This document shows, in pieces, positions 8,880 through 17,461 of a DNA stretch of 64,000 nucleotides. The stretch comes from Brevibacillus aydinogluensis (GTDB lineage Bacteria; Bacillota; Bacilli; Brevibacillales; Brevibacillaceae): NCBI RefSeq assembly GCF_031954365.1, contig NZ_JAUSVZ010000006.1; one strand, written 5' to 3'. Numbering within the stretch: the first letter of the stretch is position 1; each line of letters begins with the position of its first letter. The notes under the pieces were generated by a model. It saw only the letters and a program-made list of their open reading frames with translations, was not told the DNA's origin and did not search any database. The translations under genes were made by a program, and so were the position numbers.

Positions 8880-8992
8880 CGGACATGACGGGCAGTTCGA
8901 CAAAAACAGCCAATTTCTTTCGTGGACAAGTCTCGCGTTTTTTGTAAAAGTAAAAAGAGAAAGTGCGAGACGGTTCAAGGGGGAAAAAGTGC

Positions 8993-9346
8993 GTGGCCCG
9001 TTTGTTGATTGTGGACGACGCGGCGTTTATGAGGCGGATGCTGGCCGACATGGTCGGCGACGTGCATGAGGTGTGCGGGGAAGCCGCCAACGGGATAGAA
9101 GCGATTGCCAAGTACAAGGAACTGAAACCGGACATCGTCACCATGGACATCAGTATGCCCGAGATGCAGGGCATCGAGGCGATGCGGGAGATTCTGGCGT
9201 ACGACAGGGAGGCACGGGTGCTGATCTGCTCTGCGATCGGCCACCGTCAGAAAGTGCTGGAAGCGATGAAGTCAGGCGCGCGGGACTTTCTCGTCAAGCC
9301 GTTTCAAAAAGAACAGGTGATGGATGCAATTTCGCGACTGCTGTAA
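8993..9346 (+). CDS. cheY: CheY-like single-domain response regulator
   Basis: A 117-residue stand-alone receiver domain. The acidic pocket (V-D-D near the start), the phospho-acceptor aspartate in T-M-D-I-S-M-P near residue 53, the conserved Ser/Thr (I-C-S-A) and the Lys in L-V-K-P-F are all present, so it should be phosphorylatable. No output domain follows. It may serve chemotaxis or relay phosphate as Spo0F does; sequence alone does not decide this. GTG 8993 is chosen because AAGGGGGA lies 8 bp upstream. It is followed by a terminator, so it is probably transcribed alone or with the small acidic gene. Confidence 0.8.
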   Translation: MARLLIVDDAAFMRRMLADMVGDVHEVCGEAANGIEAIAKYKELKPDIVTMDISMPEMQGIEAMREILAYDREARVLICSAIGHRQKVLEAMKSGARDFLVKPFQKEQVMDAISRLL

Positions 9347-9352
9347 GGAGAT

Positions 9353-9386
9353 ACGGCCGCCTTTCGTAGAGAAGTCGGCCGTTTTT
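9353..9386 (+). terminator. Intrinsic terminator after the CheY-like gene
   Basis: ACGGCCG and CGGCCGT form a perfect 7-bp stem with a 16-nt loop, followed by TTTTT. Confidence 0.75.
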
Positions 9387-9438
9387 GAATGGCTCGGTGC
9401 TGTTCGGTTCTCACCTTCGCTTCTAACTGGATAACTTC

Positions 9439-9467
9439 TTGAAAAAACAGAAAATTCAATATATTGT
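9439..9467 (+). promoter_or_regulatory. Possible sigma-A promoter for acoR
   Basis: TTGAAA at 9439 and TATTGT at 9462 are 17 bp apart; TATATT at 9460 is a better -10 at 15 bp. It lies 44 bp upstream of the acoR start in an AT-rich stretch. Confidence 0.4.
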
Positions 9468-9510
9468 TAAGGCAGCGGGACAGAATTGAGGAGCGGAGGG
9501 TGGAGGATGC

Positions 9511-11439
9511 ATGATTGAGGAAAGCGTTTCGCTCAGCATGTGGAAACGTTTTGTTCAAGAAGGCGTATTGGACTCGGCGCGACTCAACAAACGAATCTCG
9601 GAATCGTGGCATCGTTGCAAGATCGGGAAAGTCAATCCGTACGAAGGAAAAGGGAGGAAGGTCCTGAAGGGGGAAGCCTGGGAACTGCAAAAGGAAAAAA
9701 ACCGCCGCCTTCTGGAGTTGACCTTGCCGCAGATCAGCAGGCTGTCTCCGTTTATTCGCGATGTCGGGATGATTGCCCTGGTGATCGATCCGGAGGGCTA
9801 CGTGCTCAGCATGCAGGGAGAACAGCGAACGCTTCAGGAGGCGCACGCCATCAATTTTCGGGAAGGTGTGCGCTGGACGGAGGACGAGGTGGGCACCAAT
9901 GCGATCGGCACGGCGCTCATGGCGGGCGAGCCGATCATGGTCAACGGTACGGAACACTACTCCGTCGCGTCTCACTCCTGGAGCTGTTCGGCGGCACCGA
10001 TCCGGGACGGAAACGGAACCTTGATCGGGGTGGTGGATGTTTCCGCTCCGTTGGCCCGCAGCCATCCCCAGATGATGGCCACGGTCTCTTCGCTGGCTTT
10101 CTTGATCGAGCAGGAGTGGATGAAAGAGCGGCAGCGGGATGACCTGGAATTGATGCGGTTGGCGGTGGAGGAGCCGGACGAAGAAGAGCGCCTCTGGGTG
10201 GTCTGCAATCAGGATCAGCGGGTGGTGTACGCCAGCCGCAGCGTCCGGCAGGCGATGCGCGGCTGGGCTGAAGCGCCCCGTGAACAGGTGCGGGAATCCG
10301 GCTTTCGGGAAGGCATTCAGATTCCCCTGTACTCGCTCAGGCACGGAGGGCTGATCGGTTACCGGATCGAACTGCTCCGCAGCGAGTCCCGGGTCCATCT
10401 GCACGGGACAGGCCGTGCCGTCTCCGGGCTCCTGCAGCAGGCAACCGACAGTGCCGTCTCCGGGTTCCAGCAGCAGGCAACCGGCCGTGCCGTTTCCCGA
10501 GTTCGGTTTCGCGGAGAGGCAGGCACGAGCCGCGCCTTTCAGTTTACCCTGCGCGAAGTCGAACGGATTGCCCCATCGGACGGCACCGTTGTCATTTACG
10601 GAGAAAGCGGCACGGGAAAGGAATTGATCGCCCGGGCGATTCACGACAGCAGTCCGCGGGCGGAGGGGCCGTTTGTGGCGGTGAACTGCGGAGCGGTGCC
10701 GCGCGAGCTGATGGAAAGCGAATTGTTCGGGTACGCCGAGGGCGCCTTTACCGGAGCCAGGCGCCGCGGTTACAGCGGGAAGATTGTTCAGGCGGACGGC
10801 GGCACGTTGTTTTTGGATGAGATCGGCGAGATACCGCATGCGATGCAGGTGGCGCTGTTGCGGGTGCTGCAGGAACGAAAGGTCACCCCGATCGGAAGTG
10901 CGGAGGAGATTTCGGTGAACGTTCGCGTCATCGCCGCCACGCACCGCAACCTGCGTCAACTGGTGAAGGAAGGAGCGTTTCGGGAGGACTTGTATTACCG
11001 GCTGCACGTGCTGCCGATCACGGTTCCGCCGCTGCGGGAGCGAAAAGAAGACATCCCGTCTCTGATCCGTCACTATTGCAGTCAGAACGGCTTCGCGCTG
11101 GAACTGCCGGCAGATGTGATGGAGGTATTGCTTGCCTATGACTGGCCGGGGAATATCCGGGAACTGTTCAACGTGCTGGAACGGATGAGGGTGTCGCCGC
11201 GCGAAGAATGGAAGCGCTTTCTTTTAGAGGCGGTGCAGCCGGAATGTTCTCCGGGTCTGCCACCGCAATCCGCAGCGCCATCCCCTTCCCCTCGTCCGCT
11301 CACGTATCGGGAGCAGTTGGAGCGAAACGCGATCGTCCGGGCGTTGGAAAAGAGCAACGGGAGCGCTTCCGTGGCGGCGGAGATGCTGGGGATTCCGCGC
11401 AGCACGTTTTACCGGAAGCTGAAAAAATATCAGTTGTAG
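9511..11439 (+). CDS. acoR: Sigma-54-dependent activator AcoR
   Basis: The 642-residue protein has an N-terminal GAF-type sensor region (about 75-200, with E-G-V-R-W-T-E-D-E-V-G-T-N-A-I-G-T), a linker with a tandem repeat, a sigma-54 AAA+ domain (Walker A G-E-S-G-T-G-K-E near 364, GAFTGA near 411, Walker B L-F-L-D-E-I-G-E-I-P), and a C-terminal Fis-type helix-turn-helix (about 600-640). GAFTGA marks a true sigma-54 activator. AcoR proteins activate acetoin catabolism genes; here a sigma-54 promoter and candidate enhancer lie 0.9-1 kb downstream, before acoA. Two GGAGG sites precede ATG 9511. Confidence 0.92.
   Translation: MIEESVSLSMWKRFVQEGVLDSARLNKRISESWHRCKIGKVNPYEGKGRKVLKGEAWELQKEKNRRLLELTLPQISRLSPFIRDVGMIALVIDPEGYVLSMQGEQRTLQEAHAINFREGVRWTEDEVGTNAIGTALMAGEPIMVNGTEHYSVASHSWSCSAAPIRDGNGTLIGVVDVSAPLARSHPQMMATVSSLAFLIEQEWMKERQRDDLELMRLAVEEPDEEERLWVVCNQDQRVVYASRSVRQAMRGWAEAPREQVRESGFREGIQIPLYSLRHGGLIGYRIELLRSESRVHLHGTGRAVSGLLQQATDSAVSGFQQQATGRAVSRVRFRGEAGTSRAFQFTLREVERIAPSDGTVVIYGESGTGKELIARAIHDSSPRAEGPFVAVNCGAVPRELMESELFGYAEGAFTGARRRGYSGKIVQADGGTLFLDEIGEIPHAMQVALLRVLQERKVTPIGSAEEISVNVRVIAATHRNLRQLVKEGAFREDLYYRLHVLPITVPPLRERKEDIPSLIRHYCSQNGFALELPADVMEVLLAYDWPGNIRELFNVLERMRVSPREEWKRFLLEAVQPECSPGLPPQSAAPSPSPRPLTYREQLERNAIVRALEKSNGSASVAAEMLGIPRSTFYRKLKKYQL
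10415..10500 (+). repeat. 36-bp in-frame tandem repeat in the acoR linker
   Basis: Two near-identical 36-bp units (10415-10450, 10451-10486) and a third partial copy start with GTGCCGT and each encode a 12-residue unit of the type A-V-S-G-x-x-Q-Q-A-T-x-x. They lie between the sensor and AAA+ domains, so copy-number change would only alter linker length. Confidence 0.85.
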
Positions 11440-11456
11440 GCGCAAGGAGGAACCTA

Positions 11457-12278
11457 ATGAATGACATGCCTGTCATCCGCATGCTGAACACGGCCGCATC
11501 CATCCAGACCGGAGACGTTTTAATCCCGTTTGGCATCGACGAAGCATACGCCCGGCTGGCGGCGCGGGAAACAGAAGCGGTGCCGCCGCTGGTCCATCTC
11601 TGGAGGCACCGGCGGGCGATGGTGCTGGGAGCGCAGGACGCCAAGCTGCCGAATGCAGCGCTGGCCGTCCGACTGCTGCGGGAGCGGGGGTGCCAGACGG
11701 CTGTCAGACACTCGGGCGGAGCGGCGGTTCCGCTCGACGGCGGGGTGGTGAACCTGTCTTTGGTCATGCAGGCGCCTGCCCATGATCTCACCCCCGAACC
11801 GCATTTCGAGCGCATGGCGGCCTTGATTCGAGCGGTCCTTGGCACGACGGGACAGCGGGTGCAAACAGGCGAAGTGGAGGGAGCCTACTGTCCCGGTTCG
11901 TACGATCTTAGCATCGACGGTCTCAAATTTTGCGGGATTGCCCAGAGGCGGCTCTCGCGCGCTGTCATCGTGCAGGCGTTTGTTCTGACGGAAGGGAGCG
12001 GCTGCTCGTACGGTGAAGCGGCGCGAGACTTTTACCGGATGGCTGGAAAAGGTGCACCGGCAGACACCTTTCCCCGTGTGGTGCCGGAGCGCATGGCCAG
12101 CCTGAGCGAACTGGGCATGAGCGGGGGCGTAGACGCATTTGTCGGGCGGGTGCGGGACGTGCTGGCAGGGCTGGGAACGGTGGAGGAGATGAGCGCCTGC
12201 CCCGCCTCGCTGGAAGCAGACGCGAAACGGTCGCTTGCCTCGTTGAAGGAGCGAAACGGCAACGTCGGTTTGTTGTGA
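11457..12278 (+). CDS. lipL: Lipoate/octanoate transferase family protein (LipL/LipM-like)
   Basis: The 273-residue protein belongs to the biotin/lipoate protein ligase-like fold. It shows a R-H-S-G-G-A-A-V motif near residue 86 (the R-R-x-x-G-G-x-x loop) and a cysteine in G-A-Y-C-P-G-S-Y-D-L-S-I near residue 145, where Bacillus LipL and LipM keep their acyl-transfer cysteine; a K-F-C-G-I-A-Q-R-R motif follows. LipL moves octanoyl groups from GcvH to E2 subunits. It lies 17 bp after acoR and before acoA, so it probably acylates the acoC E2 lipoyl domain. AAGGAGG lies 7 bp before ATG. LipL versus LipM is not settled from sequence. Confidence 0.75.
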   Translation: MNDMPVIRMLNTAASIQTGDVLIPFGIDEAYARLAARETEAVPPLVHLWRHRRAMVLGAQDAKLPNAALAVRLLRERGCQTAVRHSGGAAVPLDGGVVNLSLVMQAPAHDLTPEPHFERMAALIRAVLGTTGQRVQTGEVEGAYCPGSYDLSIDGLKFCGIAQRRLSRAVIVQAFVLTEGSGCSYGEAARDFYRMAGKGAPADTFPRVVPERMASLSELGMSGGVDAFVGRVRDVLAGLGTVEEMSACPASLEADAKRSLASLKERNGNVGLL

Positions 12279-12292
12279 ACCGGCGTTTTTTT
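12261..12292 (+). terminator. Intrinsic terminator overlapping the lipL-like stop codon
   Basis: AACGTCGGTT pairs with AACCGGCGTT (one G-T) around TGTTGTG, followed by TTTTTTT. The hairpin includes the stop codon and separates acoR-lipL from acoABCL. Confidence 0.8.
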
Positions 12293-12313
12293 ATGTCCGC
12301 ACGCGCACAGCGC

Positions 12314-12350
12314 ATGAGACAAAACGGGACGATTTGGGAATGTGTCTCAT
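12314..12350 (+). promoter_or_regulatory. Candidate AcoR enhancer (upstream activating sequence)
   Basis: ATGAGACA and TGTCTCAT are perfect 8-bp inverted half-sites with 21 bp between them, 86-122 bp upstream of the sigma-54 promoter. Position and dyad symmetry suit an enhancer for a Fis-HTH activator. AcoR binding is inferred. Confidence 0.55.
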
Positions 12351-12435
12351 CCGGTGCCGCTCGCTGCGGACGCGGGGATATGCGGAATAGGGAAAAATCC
12401 GCATCCGATTGCTGTTTGCACGAGACGTAAACGGC

Positions 12436-12451
12436 TGGCACGGTGGTTGCA
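12436..12451 (+). promoter_or_regulatory. Sigma-54 (-24/-12) promoter of acoABCL
   Basis: TGGCAC-GGTGG-TTGCA is an exact match to the -24/-12 consensus TGGCAC-N5-TTGCW. It lies 61 bp before the acoA start and downstream of the AcoR gene. Confidence 0.9.
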
Positions 12452-12512
12452 ATTCAGACAGGAGGCAAGAGCGGTTTTTGCTGCCGACAAATCACGATGG
12501 GAGGCGTAAGCG

Positions 12513-13505
12513 ATGAAAGCGACACAAGCGGAAGCACAGGTACTGTCCCGCGAACAGGCGAGATGGATGTACCGCAAGATGGTGGAGATCCGGAAGTTTG
12601 AAGACGCGGTTCACCTGCTGTTCGGGCAGGGCAAACTGCCGGGTTTCGTTCATCTGTACGCAGGAGAAGAGGCGATCGCGGTAGGAGTTGGCGCCCATTT
12701 GAACCAGCAGGACAGCATTACCAGCACGCACCGCGGCCACGGTCACTGCATCGCCAAGGAATGTGACCTGAACGGCATGATGGCGGAGCTGTACGGCAAA
12801 GCCACCGGCCTGTGCAAAGGGAAGGGCGGCTCGATGCACATCGCCGATCTGGACAAAGGCATGCTCGGCGCAAATGGAATCGTCGGAGGCGGATTCCCGC
12901 TCGCCTGCGGAGCGGCGCTGACGGCCAAGCTGAAAAAGAGCGGCGCGGTCAGCGTCTGTTTCTTCGGAGACGGGGCCAACAATCAGGGAACGTTTCATGA
13001 AGGACTGAACCTGGCGGCCATCTGGAAGCTGCCGGTCGTCTTCGTGGCGGAAAACAACGGATATGCAGAGGCCACCCCGTTCACATACGCCTCAAGCTGC
13101 ACCCGTATCGCTGATCGTGCAAGCGGTTACAACATGCCCGGCGTGGTCGTTGACGGCAAGGATGTGCTGGCTGTCTACCGCGCGGCGGGTGAAGCGATCG
13201 CCCGCGCCCGCAGAGGCGAAGGTCCCACGCTGATCGAGTGCATTACCTACCGCAATTACGGCCATTTTGAAGGTGATGCCCAAAAGTACAAAACAGAGGA
13301 AGAGAAGGCCGAACATCTCAACGAACGGGATGCGATCGCCCTGTTCCGCAATCACCTGCTTGCCACGCAGACGCTGACGGCTGATGAGATCAACGGCATC
13401 GAGCGTGACGTGGACGCAGCCGTGCAGGCGGCGATCCGGTTCGCGGAGGAAAGCCCGTATCCGGATGCGAGCGAACTGTTGACCGACGTGTACGTGTCCT
13501 ACTAA
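12513..13505 (+). CDS. acoA: Acetoin dehydrogenase E1 alpha subunit
   Basis: The 330-residue thiamine diphosphate-dependent E1 alpha chain, with H-R-G-H-G-H near residue 70 and the ThDP/Mg motif G-D-G-A-N-N-Q-G (about 150-157) ending in E-N-N-G-Y-A. With AcoB it cleaves acetoin, passing the acetyl group to the E2 lipoyl arm and releasing acetaldehyde. The length fits AcoA better than the longer pyruvate E1 alpha chains, and the sigma-54/AcoR setting supports acetoin over other 2-oxo acids. It is the first gene of a four-gene operon; GGGAGG lies 8 bp before ATG. AcoB follows after 15 bp. Confidence 0.9.
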   Translation: MKATQAEAQVLSREQARWMYRKMVEIRKFEDAVHLLFGQGKLPGFVHLYAGEEAIAVGVGAHLNQQDSITSTHRGHGHCIAKECDLNGMMAELYGKATGLCKGKGGSMHIADLDKGMLGANGIVGGGFPLACGAALTAKLKKSGAVSVCFFGDGANNQGTFHEGLNLAAIWKLPVVFVAENNGYAEATPFTYASSCTRIADRASGYNMPGVVVDGKDVLAVYRAAGEAIARARRGEGPTLIECITYRNYGHFEGDAQKYKTEEEKAEHLNERDAIALFRNHLLATQTLTADEINGIERDVDAAVQAAIRFAEESPYPDASELLTDVYVSY

Positions 13506-13520
13506 GAAAGGAGGATGAAC

Positions 13521-14558
13521 ATGACGAGAAAAATCAGCTTTTCTGCCGCTGTCAACGAAGCGATCAGGCTGGCCATGCGGGCTGACGAAAACGTCATCCT
13601 GCTCGGCGAAGACGTGGCCGGAGGTGCGCAGGTGGACCATCTGCAGGATGACGAAGCCTGGGGCGGCGTGCTCGGTGTGACCAAGGGACTGGTGCAGGAG
13701 TTTGGCCGTGAGCGGGTGCTGGACACGCCGATTACGGAAGCCGGCTTTATCGGAGCTGCGATGGGAGCCGCGGCAACCGGCCTGCGCCCGATCGCGGAAC
13801 TGATGTTTAACGACTTTATCGGCAGCTGTCTCGACATGGTGATGAACCAGGGGGCCAAGTTCCGCTACATGTTCGGCGGCAAGGCGCAGGTGCCCGTCAC
13901 GATTCGGACCATGCACGGCGCGGGCTTTAGCGCCGCCGCCCAGCACTCCCAAAGCCTGTACGCAATGTTTACCCACATCCCGGGCATCAAGGTGGTCGTC
14001 CCGTCCACTCCGTATGATGCCAAAGGGCTGCTGCTCGCTTCCATCGAGGACAACGACCCGGTGATTTTCTTTGAAGACAAGACCCTGTACAACACTACCG
14101 GTGACGTGCCGGAAGAGTATTACACCCTGCCGCTCGGCAAGGCGGACATCAAACGGGTCGGCAGCGACGTGACGATCGTGGCCATCGGCAAGCAGGTCCA
14201 CACGGCGCTGCAGGCGGCGGAGCGACTGGCCCAAAAAGGCGTCGAGGCAGAAGTGGTGGACCCGCGCACGCTTTCGCCGCTGGACGAAGACACCATCCTC
14301 GCGTCGGTCGCCAAGACCAATCGCCTGATCGTGGTCGACGAAGCCAATCCGCGCTGCAGCGTGGCGACCGATATCGCGGCCTTGGTGGCGGACAAGGGCT
14401 TCGATACACTGGATGCGCCGATCAAGCGGATCACCGCGCCGCATACTCCGGTGCCGTTTTCGCCGCCCCTGGAGGAGTTGTATCTGCCTTCGCCCCAGAA
14501 AGTGGTGGAGGCCGTCTCGGAACTGATCGGTGACGCGTCCATCGCGGCGGTGACGTAA
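13521..14558 (+). CDS. acoB: Acetoin dehydrogenase E1 beta subunit
   Basis: The 345-residue transketolase-like E1 beta chain. The pattern G-E-D-V-A-G-G near residue 29, T-P-I-T-E-A-G-F near 71 with the ThDP-activating Glu, and the C-terminal swivel domain (from about residue 215) are present. It pairs with AcoA to form the E1 heterotetramer. ATG 13521 is preferred to ATG 13515 because AAAGGAGG directly abuts the latter. An unusual 165-bp gap containing a strong hairpin separates it from acoC, although the other genes of the operon are tightly packed. Confidence 0.9.
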   Translation: MTRKISFSAAVNEAIRLAMRADENVILLGEDVAGGAQVDHLQDDEAWGGVLGVTKGLVQEFGRERVLDTPITEAGFIGAAMGAAATGLRPIAELMFNDFIGSCLDMVMNQGAKFRYMFGGKAQVPVTIRTMHGAGFSAAAQHSQSLYAMFTHIPGIKVVVPSTPYDAKGLLLASIEDNDPVIFFEDKTLYNTTGDVPEEYYTLPLGKADIKRVGSDVTIVAIGKQVHTALQAAERLAQKGVEAEVVDPRTLSPLDEDTILASVAKTNRLIVVDEANPRCSVATDIAALVADKGFDTLDAPIKRITAPHTPVPFSPPLEELYLPSPQKVVEAVSELIGDASIAAVT

Positions 14559-14634
14559 TCGCTGCCCGATGGCGGAAAAGCCCGCTGGCCGTCCTGATCG
14601 CGGGAGTGAGCGGGACCGGTACATGGTTGTTTGC

Positions 14635-14687
14635 CCAGGAGCATTCGGTTCGGTGCGGCAGCCGCGCCGGGTGCTCCTGGCTCGTTT
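14635..14687 (+). other. Long hairpin with T-tract between acoB and acoC
   Basis: CCAGGAGCA (14635-14643) pairs perfectly with TGCTCCTGG (14672-14680); inside, CGGTGCGG pairs with CCGCGCCG with one wobble. CTCGTTTTT follows. This is terminator-like and sits within the operon, so it may lower E2/E3 transcription or stabilise the acoAB message 3' end. Confidence 0.65.
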
Positions 14688-14723
14688 TTGGGTGACGTCG
14701 AAGCAGGGGGAGGAGAGATCAGC

Positions 14724-15992
14724 ATGGCACATGAAGTGATTATGCCCAAACTGGGCATGGCGATGGTGGAGGGGACCGTCATCGCCTGGAAAAAACGAGT
14801 GGGCGATGCCGTGAAAAAGGGGGAGGGCATCGTCGAGATCAGCTCGGAAAAAATCGAGATGGAAGTGGAAGCACCGGCCGATGGCGTCCTGCTGCGCATT
14901 GACGTAGCCGAGGGGGGCGTCGTTCCCTACGGTACCGTGCTGGGTGTGGTAGGCCAACCAAACGAGACGATAACAGAGGTGCCGGCAGCTGGTGCTGCAC
15001 AGGTGGAAGCGGCCGCTTCGCTGGCGGCTGCAGAGCCGGTGACGACTGCGACTGCCGCGCCGGGAGCACCGGCGACAGGAAGGACACCGGCGGCAGGTTC
15101 GGCCCTGTCGCGGGAAGGCGTCAAGATTTCGCCAGTGGCCCGCAAAATGGCCGAAGAGGCTGGACTGGACTACACGCGCATCGTCGGATCGGGTCCGCAG
15201 GGACGCATTACCAAGGAGGATATCGAGGCGGCGCTGGCGGCGCGGGAAAACGCAGCAAACGCGTCGGCCGGACAGGTTGACGCGGAGCCGGTTGGGACAA
15301 TGAGCGCCGAACGCATTCCGGTGGCGGGCATGCGCAAGGTCATTGCCGAGCGGATGAAACACAGCCTGATGCAGAGCGCCCAGCTCACCATAACGATGCA
15401 TGCCGATGTGACCGACTTGCTGCGGATGAAGGAACAAGTAGCTGGCGAGCTGCAGGAGCGCTGCGGGGTGAAGCTGACCGTCACCGATTTGATCGCCAGG
15501 GCGGTCGTGCTGGCCCTGTCCCGCCACAAGGACATGAACAGCGCGTTTCTCGGCGATCACATCGAGCGGTACGAGGAGATTCATCTGGGCATTGCCGTCG
15601 CTCTGGAAAAAGGACTGGTGGTGCCAGTCATCAGGCGGGCCGGGACGCTGTCGCTGGCAGAACTGTCCGGAACAATCAGGTCGCTGGTGGATCGCGCCCG
15701 CCAAAACCAGCTTGCGCCGGATGAGATGAAAGGCTCCACCTTCACCATCACCAATCTGGGCGGATACGGCGTGGACACCTTTACCCCGATCCTCAACCCG
15801 CCGGAGACGGGGATTCTCGGTGTCGGGGCCGCAAAGGATACGCCTGTCTTTGTCGGCGACGAACTTGTGCGGCGAAGCATGCTGCCGCTCTCGCTCACCT
15901 TTGATCACCGGGTGCTTGACGGCGCTCCGGCAGCGGCATTTCTGGCGACGGTGAAGCGCTATCTGGAAGAGCCGTACAACCTGCTGCTTTAG
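14724..15992 (+). CDS. acoC: Acetoin dehydrogenase E2 (dihydrolipoamide acetyltransferase)
   Basis: The 422-residue E2 core. Residues 1-80 form one lipoyl domain with the modified lysine K43 in S-S-E-K-I-E-M-E; an Ala/Thr/Pro-rich linker follows (about 85-135); a peripheral subunit-binding domain (about 138-175, V-A-R-K-M-A-E-E-A) docks E1/E3; the catalytic domain (about 195-422) carries the acetyltransferase motif D-H-R-V-L-D-G near 394-400. It takes the acetyl group from E1 and passes it to CoA. ATG 14724 has GGGGGAGGAG about 10 bp upstream. The lipoyl domain is the probable target of the nearby lipL-like protein. Confidence 0.92.
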   Translation: MAHEVIMPKLGMAMVEGTVIAWKKRVGDAVKKGEGIVEISSEKIEMEVEAPADGVLLRIDVAEGGVVPYGTVLGVVGQPNETITEVPAAGAAQVEAAASLAAAEPVTTATAAPGAPATGRTPAAGSALSREGVKISPVARKMAEEAGLDYTRIVGSGPQGRITKEDIEAALAARENAANASAGQVDAEPVGTMSAERIPVAGMRKVIAERMKHSLMQSAQLTITMHADVTDLLRMKEQVAGELQERCGVKLTVTDLIARAVVLALSRHKDMNSAFLGDHIERYEEIHLGIAVALEKGLVVPVIRRAGTLSLAELSGTIRSLVDRARQNQLAPDEMKGSTFTITNLGGYGVDTFTPILNPPETGILGVGAAKDTPVFVGDELVRRSMLPLSLTFDHRVLDGAPAAAFLATVKRYLEEPYNLLL

Positions 15993-16004
15993 GGAGGACA
16001 TCAC

Positions 16005-17384
16005 ATGCAAAACGTTGCGATTATTGGCGGAGGTCCGGCAGGGTACGTGGCGGCAATCACCGCCGCGCGCCTGGGGAAACGGGTGTTTTTAATCGAAGAA
16101 AAGGAATTGGGCGGCACTTGTCTGAACGAAGGCTGCATGCCGACCAAAGCGCTGCTGGAGTCGGCAGAGATGTACCAGCATGTTCAGCGTGCCGGCCGCT
16201 TTGGCATTGACGTGCCGGCGGAAGCAGCCAGCGTCAACTGGAAAAATGTGCAGGCGTACAAGCAGGGCATTGTGCGCAGGTTGACCAGCGGGGTTCATCA
16301 CTTGATGAAGAAAAACCAGGTGCAGGTCATCCGCGGGAGGGCGTCCTTCATCGACGAGCACCGGCTGCTCATTGAGCGGAGTGACGGTGAACAGCGGCTG
16401 GAAGCGGACCGCTTTCTCATCGCCAGCGGCTCGGAGCCGATCGCCCTGCCGTTTGCGCCGTTTGACGGCGAGTGGGTCCTGCACAGCGGTCATGCCATGT
16501 CGCTTGACGCCGCCCCGCCCGTCCTGCTGATCGTGGGCGGCGGCGTGATCGGCTGTGAATTTGCTTCGCTGTACGGGCGGATGGGCAGCAGCGTGATCGT
16601 CGTCGAAATGGCAGACCAACTGCTGCCTGGCGAAGACGCAGACATCGCCGCCGTCCTGGAGCGGGGATTGAGGCAAGCGGGGGTCACCGTTCATTTGGGC
16701 AGCCGTGTGGAAGCGCTGGATCACGCGACGAAAACAGCGCGGGTGCGTACACCGGAGGGGGTGATCGAAATTGCCGCAGATGCTGTTCTCGTGGCAATCG
16801 GGCGCAGGCCCCGGGTGGCCGGTCTGGGGTTGGAACGGATCGGGGTGCGCGTCACTTCGCGCGGGGTCGAGGTGAACGAGCGGATGCAGACCAACCTGCC
16901 GCACATTTTCGCGGCGGGCGATGTGATCGGGGGAATTCAGCTCGCGCACGTGGCGTTTCATGAAGGAGAGGTGAGCGCCGTCAACATCTGCGGAGGGGAC
17001 CGCAGCGTCGATTATCGCGCAGTGCCACGCTGCATCTACACCTCGCCGGAAGTGGCGTCGGTAGGACTGACTGAGCGGCAGGCGCGGGAAACTTACGGCG
17101 AGTTCCGGATCGGCGAGTTTCCCTTTGCGGCCAACGGCAAGGCGCAGATTTTGCAGGAGACAGCCGGCAAGGCAAAAGTCTTGATCGAACCTCGCTATCA
17201 TGAAATCGTGGGCATTTCCCTGGTGGGACCGCGGGCTACTGAGTTAATCGGTCAGGCTTCGCTGATGCTGCACACGGAAATGACAGCCGAGGCGGCGGAA
17301 ACCCTGATCGCGCCCCATCCGACACTGTCCGAAACGCTCTGGGAGGCAGTTCGGGGCGGGATCGGCCAGGCTGTCCATGCATGA
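16005..17384 (+). CDS. acoL: Dihydrolipoamide dehydrogenase (E3) of the acetoin complex
   Basis: The 459-residue flavoprotein disulfide reductase. FAD-binding G-G-G-P-A-G at residues 8-13, the redox-active pair C39/C44 in G-T-C-L-N-E-G-C, an NAD-binding G-G-G-V-I-G-C-E-F motif near 175-183 and a C-terminal dimer domain with H-P-T-L-S-E containing the catalytic His-Glu pair are present. It re-oxidises the lipoyl arm of AcoC with NAD+. It begins 12 bp after acoC with GGGAGG 8 bp before ATG. No clear terminator follows. Confidence 0.92.
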   Translation: MQNVAIIGGGPAGYVAAITAARLGKRVFLIEEKELGGTCLNEGCMPTKALLESAEMYQHVQRAGRFGIDVPAEAASVNWKNVQAYKQGIVRRLTSGVHHLMKKNQVQVIRGRASFIDEHRLLIERSDGEQRLEADRFLIASGSEPIALPFAPFDGEWVLHSGHAMSLDAAPPVLLIVGGGVIGCEFASLYGRMGSSVIVVEMADQLLPGEDADIAAVLERGLRQAGVTVHLGSRVEALDHATKTARVRTPEGVIEIAADAVLVAIGRRPRVAGLGLERIGVRVTSRGVEVNERMQTNLPHIFAAGDVIGGIQLAHVAFHEGEVSAVNICGGDRSVDYRAVPRCIYTSPEVASVGLTERQARETYGEFRIGEFPFAANGKAQILQETAGKAKVLIEPRYHEIVGISLVGPRATELIGQASLMLHTEMTAEAAETLIAPHPTLSETLWEAVRGGIGQAVHA

Positions 17385-17461
17385 CGTCAGGCAGGTATCG
17401 CTGCCGGGCGGGCATTGCGGTGTCTCGCTATCTTTTGTTCCGCCTCGTTCCACCTTTCCGG

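Noticed and set aside
8931..8970. TCTCGC/GCGAGA inverted arms before the CheY-like gene
   Set aside because: Only six paired bases with a long, T/A-rich loop; too weak to call a terminator or operator.
13092..16010. Very long open frame antisense to acoA, acoB and acoC
   Set aside because: It is a mirror of GC-rich coding DNA: it has no ribosome binding site, His/Arg-rich low-sense composition, and the plus-strand genes here have clear domains.
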